Source: Agriterribacter humi
GTDB lineage: Bacteria > Bacteroidota > Bacteroidia > Chitinophagales > Chitinophagaceae
Length of the DNA: 64,000 nt
Assembly (NCBI RefSeq): GCF_009192765.1
Contig: NZ_VOHQ01000002.1
Location: 682,001 to 746,000, forward strand
Reading direction: 5' to 3'
The notes beneath the pieces are model-generated. The model did no database searches, was not told the origin of the DNA, and was given only the letters and a program-made list of their open reading frames with translations. How positions within the stretch are numbered: position 1 is the stretch's first letter; every line of letters starts with the position of its first letter. A program made the position numbers and the translations under genes. Shown here piece by piece: positions 56,994 to 64,000 of the stretch.

Positions 56994-58448
56994 ATGCAAT
57001 CCAAAGATGCTTACCTGGTTATTGATATTGGAACAGGAAATGTGAGGGTAGTGGTTGTGCAACCGGATGGAGAAGTATTGGGAGCGGCCCGTGATGATAT
57101 TCATTATTTCAGGGATACACTTTATCCTGATGCCATTTTTTTTGAACCCAACCAGTTGTGGCAACAGTTGGTGTTACTGGGCAAAACGGCGCTGGAACAG
57201 GCTGGTGATATTGTAATAAAGGCAGCAACGGCAACCAGCCAGCGCGAAGGGATTGTAATGGTAAGCAAGGAAGGGGAGTCGTTGATCGGGTTACCCAATA
57301 TTGATCATCGTGGCAGGGAATGGGAAGCAATAATAAAAGATAAAAGCAGGGTATATCAATTAACCGGTCGCTACCCCACTTCATTGTTTTCGGCATTAAA
57401 ACTGGTAGCCATTAAGGAGCGGCGGAAAGATATATGGGATAAGTGCTCCTTTTTTCTGAGTATCAGCGATTGGGTGGAATACAAGCTGAGCGGCGTTGCC
57501 ACCTGTGAACATTCACATGCGTCTGAAACATTACTTTACGATATAGCCGGGCAACAATGGAATGATGAACTGTCGGGCATTTTTTCGATTCAGAAAAAAT
57601 ATTTACCGCCATTGCAATCTTCTGCTACAGTAATTGGTCAGGTATTGCAGCACAGGGCAGATGAGTTTTGTATTTCCGGCACTGCTTTAATCGTAAAGGG
57701 TGGGGGAGATACCCAGCTTGCTATCAAAAGCACACAACCTTCTGTAGAAGATATTGTGATTGTTTCGGGCACTACCACTCCGGTTGTAAAGTTGACAGAC
57801 AGGTATATAACGGATACGGAGGAACGAACCTGGACAAGCCGCGACATAGAGAAAGGAAGATTTGTGCTTGAGGCGAATGCGGGAGTTACCGGGCTCAATT
57901 ACCAGCGGTTAAAGGAAGTTTTTTATCCCAATGAAGGATATGATGTAATTGAAAAAGAATTAAACGCCAGTGTTCAAAATCATTGCACAGCATCTTTGGG
58001 TTCACTGATCGCTACTGAAAAATCGCCGGTTACAACTGGCGGATTTATTTTCTCCGTACCGGTGTCGCATGAGCTCACACGCAGTAGTTTTGTTTGGGCT
58101 ACCTTACTGGATATCGCATTTTCTATTGCAGAAAATCATAAGGTGCTGCGGGATGTAGCAGGACATGCCCCGGATTATGTATGGGCATGTGGCGGTGGCT
58201 TACAAAGTAAAGCATTGCGCCAGCTAATAGCGGATATTACAGGAAAGAAAGTGCAGGTGAGGCATGGCTTTGAACAATCATCAGCAGTAGGCGGAGCGCT
58301 CATTTGCAACGAAGCTTTGCATACAGCAGATGTTTTATTGCATGCAGGTATTGAAATCATATCTCCCCGGCAGAACGAACAGGAAGCGTTTGCAGCTTTG
58401 TATAAAAAATGGAGTGATACCAGAAAATATTTCAGGCAAATTTGCTGA
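56994..58448 (+). CDS. FGGY carbohydrate kinase, LsrK-like
   Basis: The protein is 484 aa. The first phosphate loop is IDIGTGNVRVVVVQPDGEV (about residues 10-28). SQREGIVMVSKEG and LPNIDHRGREWE match the autoinducer-2 kinase branch of the FGGY family. ISDWVEYKLSG and VKGGGDTQLAI follow in the same order as in LsrK. The C-terminal ATP site is WACGGGLQSKALRQLIADITG. It phosphorylates a small polyol or keto-sugar. It is the third gene of the operon, 10 bp after the dehydrogenase. Substrate unknown; AI-2 processing genes (lsrF, lsrG, luxS) are not adjacent. Confidence 0.88.
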   Translation: MQSKDAYLVIDIGTGNVRVVVVQPDGEVLGAARDDIHYFRDTLYPDAIFFEPNQLWQQLVLLGKTALEQAGDIVIKAATATSQREGIVMVSKEGESLIGLPNIDHRGREWEAIIKDKSRVYQLTGRYPTSLFSALKLVAIKERRKDIWDKCSFFLSISDWVEYKLSGVATCEHSHASETLLYDIAGQQWNDELSGIFSIQKKYLPPLQSSATVIGQVLQHRADEFCISGTALIVKGGGDTQLAIKSTQPSVEDIVIVSGTTTPVVKLTDRYITDTEERTWTSRDIEKGRFVLEANAGVTGLNYQRLKEVFYPNEGYDVIEKELNASVQNHCTASLGSLIATEKSPVTTGGFIFSVPVSHELTRSSFVWATLLDIAFSIAENHKVLRDVAGHAPDYVWACGGGLQSKALRQLIADITGKKVQVRHGFEQSSAVGGALICNEALHTADVLLHAGIEIISPRQNEQEAFAALYKKWSDTRKYFRQIC

Positions 58449-58453
58449 GCAAA

Positions 58454-59914
58454 ATGATGGAATCATATTTTATAGGTATTGATATTGGAACGCAGGGCGC
58501 AAGAGTAGTATTGCTGGATCAAAAAGGCAAACAGCTTGCTGCAAAAGAGGAAGTGTTTACATTAACCGCCCGGCAGGCTCAGGCGCAATCGCCGCAACAA
58601 TGGTGGCAATCCTGCTATAGCTTACTGCAATCGGTATGCATGGCGTTAGTAACCGAAATTGATCTTTCCTGCGTTAAAGCCATCACGGTTACTTCTACAT
58701 CGGGTACCATCATTCCGCTCAATAAAAACAATGAACCCCTGCACGAAGCCATTATGTATAGCGATACCCGGTCGGCAGAGCAGGCTTTACGATGCAGGGA
58801 AGCGGCTTTAGCTTCGGGGTATGGAGGGTATACCGGTTTTAACAGTTCCGCGGGACTGCCAAAGATGCTGTGGTTTATGGAAAGATATCCCGAAAAAATG
58901 GGGGAGCTGAGCAGGTTCATTCACGCGGCAGATTTTATCACTGGAAAATTATCCGGCAACTTTTCAGTTACCGATTATACCAATGCATTAAAATCGGGCT
59001 TTGATGCCAGGGCTCTGGAATGGCCCGCTTATCTCTTTGATACGTTGCCCCTGCAGCGTAAATGGTTACAGGACGTAGTGCCCTCGGGCAAGCCGGTTGG
59101 TGTCATCAAAAAAGAACTCTCAGGGGAACTCAACTTATCTCCACAGGTAATTGTTACAGCAGGTATAACCGATGGTTGCGCTTCGCAGGTAGCTTCGGGA
59201 GCGGTAAATGCAGGCGACTGGAATACAACGATCGGAACCACACTGGTAATAAAGGGCGTAACAAAAAAGGAGATCATTGATCCTTCCGGAGCATTATATT
59301 GCCACCGGCATCCCCAAGGATACTGGATGCCGGGTGGCGCCAGCAATACAGGGGCCGGCTGGGTGAACCGGTTGTTTGATCCTGCACGCACAGAGGAGCT
59401 TAATGTTGCTGCCGCTCAACTGATACCTACAGGAAAACTGGCATGGCCGCTGATGCAGGACGGCGAACGTTTTCCTTTTGTAGCGCCACAGGCAAGAGGT
59501 TTTGCCCCGGGGGAGATAAAGGAAACTGAACTGTTTGCTGCTTATCTTGAAGCTGTGGCATATATAGAAAGATATGCTTATGAAAAAATAATGGGATTAT
59601 CCGGCGAAAAAATAGAACAAGTATTTGCAGCGGGAGGAGGAAGCCATAGTGATACCTGGCTCATTATCCGCAGCAGTGTATTGGGTTTGCCCATCCGCAA
59701 AATGAAAAATGTTTCCGGTGCTGCCGGGGCTGCGATTGTTGCGGCATCTCAAACGCATTATAATTCCTTAACAGAGGCAGCGCAGACAATGACAGGGCCT
59801 GAAAAATTAATACAACCGCACAGCACCCTGGTGGTTGCTTATGAAAAACATTACCATCGTTTTATAAATACCTTAAAAGAAAAGGGATATATTTCCCAAC
59901 AGCAATATGTATAA
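58454..59914 (+). CDS. FGGY carbohydrate kinase, xylulokinase/gluconokinase-like
   Basis: The protein is 486 aa from ATG 58454, 5 bp after the previous stop; a TTG 12 bp upstream would overlap it. The first loop is IGIDIGTQGARVVLLDQKGK, then VTSTSGTIIPLNKNNEPL, MYSDTRS, and TAGITDGCASQVASGAV with the catalytic Asp. The C-terminal ATP motif is FAAGGGSHSDTWLIIRSSVLG. It differs clearly from the preceding kinase, so the operon has two different sugar kinases rather than a simple duplication. Likely cytoplasmic phosphorylation of a ketose, polyol or sugar acid. Confidence 0.88.
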   Translation: MMESYFIGIDIGTQGARVVLLDQKGKQLAAKEEVFTLTARQAQAQSPQQWWQSCYSLLQSVCMALVTEIDLSCVKAITVTSTSGTIIPLNKNNEPLHEAIMYSDTRSAEQALRCREAALASGYGGYTGFNSSAGLPKMLWFMERYPEKMGELSRFIHAADFITGKLSGNFSVTDYTNALKSGFDARALEWPAYLFDTLPLQRKWLQDVVPSGKPVGVIKKELSGELNLSPQVIVTAGITDGCASQVASGAVNAGDWNTTIGTTLVIKGVTKKEIIDPSGALYCHRHPQGYWMPGGASNTGAGWVNRLFDPARTEELNVAAAQLIPTGKLAWPLMQDGERFPFVAPQARGFAPGEIKETELFAAYLEAVAYIERYAYEKIMGLSGEKIEQVFAAGGGSHSDTWLIIRSSVLGLPIRKMKNVSGAAGAAIVAASQTHYNSLTEAAQTMTGPEKLIQPHSTLVVAYEKHYHRFINTLKEKGYISQQQYV

Positions 59915-60503
59915 TATTTTTTTACTGCGGCATGGAGAAACAGCCCGGAATGCGGATAATAACCGTTATTGCGGCCGAACGGATGTGCCGCTTACAGCAA
60001 AAGGTATACAACAGGCCGAAGCAGTAAGGGATCAATTGAAGCATATCCACTTTGATGAGATCTGTTCATCGCCACTCGAAAGAGCTTATACCACTGCGGA
60101 AATCGCTTCCCGCAGACCTGTAAAAAAAGATGAGCGATTGATTGAAGCCGATTTCGGCAAATGGGAAAACAAAACAAAGGAAGAATTTATTGCAGAGAAT
60201 GAAAAGTTGTGGACGAACTGGATGACCGATCCTGCCACAAACAGGGCCGGTGGAACCGGGGAAACGGGGATGGAAGTAGTGCGCAGGGTAGATAACTTTT
60301 TTACAGAACTATGCAACAATCATGAGCCGGGTAATTTTTTGGTAGTGGCCCATAATGGCGTAAACAGGTTGTATATGGCATATAAGCTGGGCATGCCTTT
60401 AAAGAACTACCGGCAACTGGTGCAGCTCAATTCCGCCGTTACCCTGTTCACCCTTGATGCGCAGGGCATTTTTACGCTTCAATATCTCAATTCAAAATTA
60501 TAA
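59907..60503 (+). CDS. Histidine phosphatase (phosphoglycerate-mutase-like)
   Basis: The protein is 198 aa and starts 8 bp inside the end of the second kinase gene, so it is probably translationally coupled. The catalytic motif is FLLRHGETARN (His about residue 9). SSPLERAYTTAEIA, ERLIEADFGKWENKT and VVAHNGVNRLYMAY hold the other Arg, Glu and second His. The family includes alpha-ribazole phosphatases and sugar-phosphate phosphatases. Placed with two kinases, it may remove dead-end phosphates or act on a phosphorylated intermediate. Confidence 0.9.
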   Translation: MYNIFLLRHGETARNADNNRYCGRTDVPLTAKGIQQAEAVRDQLKHIHFDEICSSPLERAYTTAEIASRRPVKKDERLIEADFGKWENKTKEEFIAENEKLWTNWMTDPATNRAGGTGETGMEVVRRVDNFFTELCNNHEPGNFLVVAHNGVNRLYMAYKLGMPLKNYRQLVQLNSAVTLFTLDAQGIFTLQYLNSKL

Positions 60504-60513
60504 ATCCATTTTT

Positions 60514-61455
60514 ATGAACAGGGGGGAACTATTTTTTTTCTTATGCATCGCTGTTTCTTGTTCGGTTCATGCCAGTGCACAACAATTGCACGTGCTGAAT
60601 ATTAACAGTGAAAAACAACTGCAACAATTTTTTAAATATACCGCCAGGGATATGCCGCTTATCAGTGGTCACAGGGGATGCCATATTAAAGATTATCCTG
60701 AAAACTCCATCGAGGCTTTTGAATACACACTAAAACATACGCCGGCATTTTTTGAAATAGATCCACGGCTTACAAAAGACAGTGTAATTGTGCTGCTGCA
60801 CGATGCTACATTAGACCGTACTACTACCGGTAAAGGCAAGCTCTCTGATTACACCTGGGAGGAAGTAAAGCAACTGAAGCTGAAAGACAGTGAAGGGAAG
60901 GTGACCGATTTTCACATACCTACGCTGGCAGCGGGTATTGAATGGGCAAGAGGAAAAACCATTCTGAATTTAGATAAAAAAGATGTTCCCCTTGCCCTAA
61001 CGGCAAAGGTTATCCGCGAACACAATGCTGGTTCTTTTGTAATGGTAACCGTGCACGATGCGCAGCAGGCTAAGTTCTACTACGATGATGATCACAACAG
61101 GATGATGTCAGCTTTTGTTAAAACAGAAGCCGACATGAAAGCCTATGAAGCCGCTGGTGTGCCCTGGTCGAATATGATCGCGTATATAGGCCCCGAAAAC
61201 AAACCGGAGAACAAAAAGATGTACGATTTGCTGCATAAACGTGGGGTTATGTGTATGATATCTGCCGCGCCTGTATACGACAAGTTGCCCGCTGCTGTGG
61301 CAAGGGCGGAGGCTTATAGAGAAACATTCCGCCAGGGAGCCGATATCCTGGAATCGGATCTCCCCGTGGAGGTTGCTGACGCAATTAAAAGCAGGCTACC
61401 CAAAAAAAGTAAGAAACAACAGTTTTTCCGGTTGGCTTCACCAATGTCACTATAA
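60514..61455 (+). CDS. Secreted glycerophosphodiester phosphodiesterase-like protein
   Basis: The protein is 313 aa from ATG 60514, 10 bp after the phosphatase stop. A signal peptide (about 1-22, ending ASAQ) leads to the GDPD TIM barrel: PLISGHRGCHIKDYPENSIEAF (first His, Arg, Glu), FFEIDPRLTKDS (Glu, Asp), and LHDATLDRTTTGKG (second His, Asp). It differs from the lipoprotein GDPD at 26660. Last gene of the operon. It may release glycerol-3-phosphate or a polyol from cell-wall or lipid phosphodiesters in the periplasm, feeding the permease. That link is inference. Confidence 0.9.
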   Translation: MNRGELFFFLCIAVSCSVHASAQQLHVLNINSEKQLQQFFKYTARDMPLISGHRGCHIKDYPENSIEAFEYTLKHTPAFFEIDPRLTKDSVIVLLHDATLDRTTTGKGKLSDYTWEEVKQLKLKDSEGKVTDFHIPTLAAGIEWARGKTILNLDKKDVPLALTAKVIREHNAGSFVMVTVHDAQQAKFYYDDDHNRMMSAFVKTEADMKAYEAAGVPWSNMIAYIGPENKPENKKMYDLLHKRGVMCMISAAPVYDKLPAAVARAEAYRETFRQGADILESDLPVEVADAIKSRLPKKSKKQQFFRLASPMSL

Positions 61456-61488
61456 TTTGCCGCGCTGCGCATTACCATTAGCCATCGG

Positions 61489-61560
61489 AATACAACCTAC
61501 GGGTTGTAATTTCCTGTTGCCGATCTGTTTCCTGCGGAAACGCGCTCAGGCGATTGATAT
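61489..61560. repeat. TACAACCTACGGGTTGTA hairpin with GC-rich flanks
   Basis: TACAACC-TACG-GGTTGTA (61491-61508) is a perfect 7-bp stem with a 4-nt loop. Partial outer pairing (ATCGG... with ...CCGAT) extends it, and a CCTG...CAGG pair follows. It lies 35 bp after the GDPD stop and may end the operon. No gene seen in 61456-61678. Confidence 0.6.
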
Positions 61561-61678
61561 AGCTTTCAGTTGATAGCTATATTATCATTCCTGCAACTTT
61601 ACAGAATTATATTCAAGCTGAAAGTTTTTAAATATTTTTACGTATTTTAAGAATTCATAAGCTTGTAAATAATTACTG

Positions 61679-63952
61679 ATGGGGCATTTACCAAAATTAA
61701 TTGAGGATTTAGCGCTAATACTAATGGCCGGGGCCATTATTACTTTACTATTCAAAAGAATTAAACAGCCATTGGTGCTGGGCTATATCATAGCCGGATT
61801 CCTGGTAGGTCCCCACTTTCATCTTATACCAACCGTTGTAGACATTGAAAACGTAAAAACACTTGCGGATATCGGCGTTATCTTCCTGCTGTTCAGCCTG
61901 GGTTTGGAATTTAGTTTTAAAAAATTAATGCGGGTAGGCGGGTCTGCTTCCATAACTGCTTTCGTTGAAATTATTTTTATTACCATAGCGGGTTATTTTT
62001 TGGGTAAAATATTGGGTTGGTCTACTATGGACAGTCTTTTCCTGGGGGGCATGCTGGCCAGTTCTTCCACCACCATTATAATTAAGGCATTTGATGAGCT
62101 GGGTATAAAAACAAAACAGTTTGCCCGTATTGTTTTTGGAGTGCTGGTGGTAGAAGACATTGTTGTTATATTACTAATGGTATTGCTTTCAACGGTGGCC
62201 GTTACCCAGCAGTTTGAAGGAACGGAGATATTGTTAACTGTTCTAAAGCTGTTATTCTTCCTGGCGTTGTGGTTTATTACCGGGATTTTTCTTTTGCCAA
62301 CCTTTTTAAAAAGAGCAAAAAAATTAATGGATGAAGAAACCCTGCTCATTCTTTCTATTGGTTTGTGCCTGGGGATGGTGGTTTTGGCTACGCAGGTTGG
62401 TTTTTCGGCAGAATTGGGCGCTTTTGTTATGGGGTCTATCATAGCGGAAACCACTTTCGCGGAAAGAGTAGAGCATCTTACCAAGCCGGTAAAAGATCTG
62501 TTTGGCTCCGTATTTTTTGTATCGGTGGGCATGATGATTGACCCGGCAGCTATGGTAGAGTATGCATGGCCCATTTTATGCGTAACCCTGCTCACACTGT
62601 TCGGGAAGCTGTTTAGTACTACACTGGGCGCTCTCCTTTCCGGGCAACCGCTAAAGCAATCGGTGCAGGTGGGCATGAGCATGGCGCAAATAGGAGAATT
62701 TGCATTCATTGTGGCTACGCTGGGGCTTTCATTGGGTGTTATCTCCGATTTCCTTTTCCCTGTAGCAGTTGGGGCTTCTGCCATCACTACCTTTACAACA
62801 CCTTATCTTATTAAATATTCGGAGCCCTTTTATACTTTTATTGCAAAGCTGCTACCGGATAAATGGGTGAACAGGCTAAACAGGTATTCTTCCAGTACAC
62901 AAAATATCCAGGCCGAAAGTGACTGGAAGATCGTATTGAAAAGTTATGGGAGGATCGCGCTTATCAATGGTATCGTTTTGCTGGCACTTATATTGGTTTC
63001 ATCCAATTTTCTTCTTCCCTTTGTTCATGAAAAAGTGGAAGATGAAACCTTAAGAATAATAATTGTACTGGTTATATCGCTCGGGGCTGCTGCGCCTTTT
63101 ATGTGGGCGCTTATGGCAAAAAGGCCCAATAACCAGGCCTACAAGGAACTTTGGATAGACAAGAAGTACAACCGCGGTCCATTGTTAATTGTTGAAATAG
63201 CCAGGAATATTTTGGGTGTTCTGGTTATCGCGTTTTGGGTTGACAGGCTGGCTTCTACACAGGTAGCACTTTTGGTGGCCATACCCATAACCATACTGGT
63301 ATTAATTATCTTCTCTAAAAGAATCCAGAAGTTTTATCAGCGTATTGAGAGTCGGTTTATCACTAACCTCAATGCCAGGGAGACTGCTGCTGCAAATGGC
63401 GGTTCTGCTGAAGCCAATATTTTACGAAAAAATGTTGACTTTCAGTCGGACCTTGTACCCTGGGATGCGCACATAATAGAAATGGAAGTAAATCCGCATG
63501 CCGAATATGTGGGAAAAACATTGCTGGAACTGGCCTGGCGCGAACAATACGGGATCAATATTGTTTACATTAAGCGGGGTGATAAGTTAATGCATGTTCC
63601 GGGACGCCACAACAGGCTTTTGCCTTTTGACCAGGTGGGCGTTATTGCTACCGATGATCAAATTCAGGTTTTTAAACCTGTTTTTGATACAACAGAGAGC
63701 ATAATACCTGATGAGGCGGACGTAAACGATATCTCCCTTCAAAAAATACTGGTTGACGAGCACACGAAACTGAAGGGTTCAGATATCCGCAACTCCGGGT
63801 TACGGGAACGTACAAACGGGCTTGTTGTAGGCATACAGCGTGAGAAAGAAAGAATATTAAATCCTGATTCTTCCACCGTTTTTGAATGGGGTGATATTGT
63901 ATGGATAGTGGGCGACAGGAAAAAAATATTACAATTTAACCAGGAGAAATAA
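61679..63952 (+). CDS. CPA2-type cation:proton antiporter with C-terminal regulatory domains
   Basis: The protein is 757 aa. The N-terminal 390 residues hold about 12 membrane helices of the Na+/H+ exchanger domain (LILMAGAIITLLFKRIKQPLVLGYIIAGFLVGPH; FLLFSLGLEFSFKKLM; FGVLVVEDIVVILLMV with the ion-coupling acidic residues). A second hydrophobic block (about 420-560) follows. The C-terminal part carries two TrkA-C/RCK-C-like domains (HIIEMEVNPHAEYVGKTLLELA and KLKGSDIRNSGLRERTNGLVVGI). A Rossmann TrkA-N domain is not seen. It likely exports K+ or Na+ against protons. Single gene. Confidence 0.92.
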   Translation: MGHLPKLIEDLALILMAGAIITLLFKRIKQPLVLGYIIAGFLVGPHFHLIPTVVDIENVKTLADIGVIFLLFSLGLEFSFKKLMRVGGSASITAFVEIIFITIAGYFLGKILGWSTMDSLFLGGMLASSSTTIIIKAFDELGIKTKQFARIVFGVLVVEDIVVILLMVLLSTVAVTQQFEGTEILLTVLKLLFFLALWFITGIFLLPTFLKRAKKLMDEETLLILSIGLCLGMVVLATQVGFSAELGAFVMGSIIAETTFAERVEHLTKPVKDLFGSVFFVSVGMMIDPAAMVEYAWPILCVTLLTLFGKLFSTTLGALLSGQPLKQSVQVGMSMAQIGEFAFIVATLGLSLGVISDFLFPVAVGASAITTFTTPYLIKYSEPFYTFIAKLLPDKWVNRLNRYSSSTQNIQAESDWKIVLKSYGRIALINGIVLLALILVSSNFLLPFVHEKVEDETLRIIIVLVISLGAAAPFMWALMAKRPNNQAYKELWIDKKYNRGPLLIVEIARNILGVLVIAFWVDRLASTQVALLVAIPITILVLIIFSKRIQKFYQRIESRFITNLNARETAAANGGSAEANILRKNVDFQSDLVPWDAHIIEMEVNPHAEYVGKTLLELAWREQYGINIVYIKRGDKLMHVPGRHNRLLPFDQVGVIATDDQIQVFKPVFDTTESIIPDEADVNDISLQKILVDEHTKLKGSDIRNSGLRERTNGLVVGIQREKERILNPDSSTVFEWGDIVWIVGDRKKILQFNQEK

Positions 63953-63961
63953 CAAAGTTGC

Positions 63962-64000
63962 TTATTCTTTTTCCAGGGTAATTTTAAATGAAAGGAAATA
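63962..64000 (-). CDS. Possible 3' end of a minus-strand gene (cut by window end)
   Basis: Reading in from the window end on the minus strand, thirteen codons (YFLSFKITLEKE then TAA) give a plausible protein end. Only 39 bases are visible, so it could be chance. Convergent to the antiporter gene. Confidence 0.3.
   Translation of the reverse strand, partial: YFLSFKITLEKE

Noticed and set aside
56994-58448. Autoinducer-2 uptake (lsr) locus
   Set aside because: Only the kinase is LsrK-like; no LsrABCD transporter, LsrF, LsrG or LsrR is present and the permease is of polyol type.

Overview
The window looks like chromosomal DNA of a Bacteroidota bacterium, most likely of the Chitinophagaceae or a near relative. 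The reasons are DarA/DarB and aryl-polyene (flexirubin-type) pigment genes, FucP-type sugar permeases, many small secreted lipoproteins, few Shine-Dalgarno sequences, several promoter-like TAnnTTTG -7 boxes, and intergenic spaces filled with short inverted repeats. The genus assignment is inference. No rRNA, tRNA, CRISPR array, transposase, integrase or phage gene was seen.

Layout. 1-8085: the end of a nitronate monooxygenase gene, a small secreted protein, a ROK sugar kinase with two divergent sugar/H+ symporters, and glgA-glgC for glycogen synthesis. 8092-16340: a GPH-type sugar permease, prolyl-tRNA synthetase, a Tyr/Gly-rich lipoprotein, a FadL-like outer-membrane protein and two secreted proteins of unknown function. 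16492-25712: a minus-strand pigment locus (secreted protein, DarA, DarB, a 137-aa protein, a BtrH-like acyltransferase, ABC ATPase and permease, ACP, ketosynthase and a chain-length-factor-like ketosynthase). 25899-35868: a beta-barrel protein, a GDPD lipoprotein, thyA-folA, a methyltransferase, the three-gene transhydrogenase operon interrupted by a four-helix-bundle ORF, an rRNA methyltransferase and a LysM protein. 36382-41388: two Gfo/Idh/MocA oxidoreductases around a 3-keto-glycoside hydrolase-like lipoprotein, an NAD(P)-binding protein and murB. 41622-46494: a VWA/AAA+ pair and a DGPF/ECF42 sigma-factor pair. 46735-53585: hemerythrin, twin lipoproteins, a GH78 rhamnosidase, fasciclin and an acyltransferase-like membrane protein. 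53643-61455: a DeoR regulator divergent from a six-gene putative polyol operon (permease, 2-hydroxyacid dehydrogenase, two FGGY kinases, a phosphatase and a secreted GDPD). The end holds a CPA2 cation/proton antiporter.

The best candidates for something undescribed are four. First, the 53.6-61.5 kb locus could salvage a polyol released from a glycerophosphodiester; it has two different FGGY kinases and phased TTTCA operator-like repeats. Second, the VWA/AAA+ pair has non-canonical Walker A and B motifs. Third, a four-helix-bundle ORF sits in the pnt operon between repeat-derived arms. Fourth, several intergenic repeat families sit almost always between convergent genes or inside operons. The pigment locus is a recognisable family but lacks the aromatic-starter, ketoreductase, dehydratase and export genes expected of a full flexirubin cluster.
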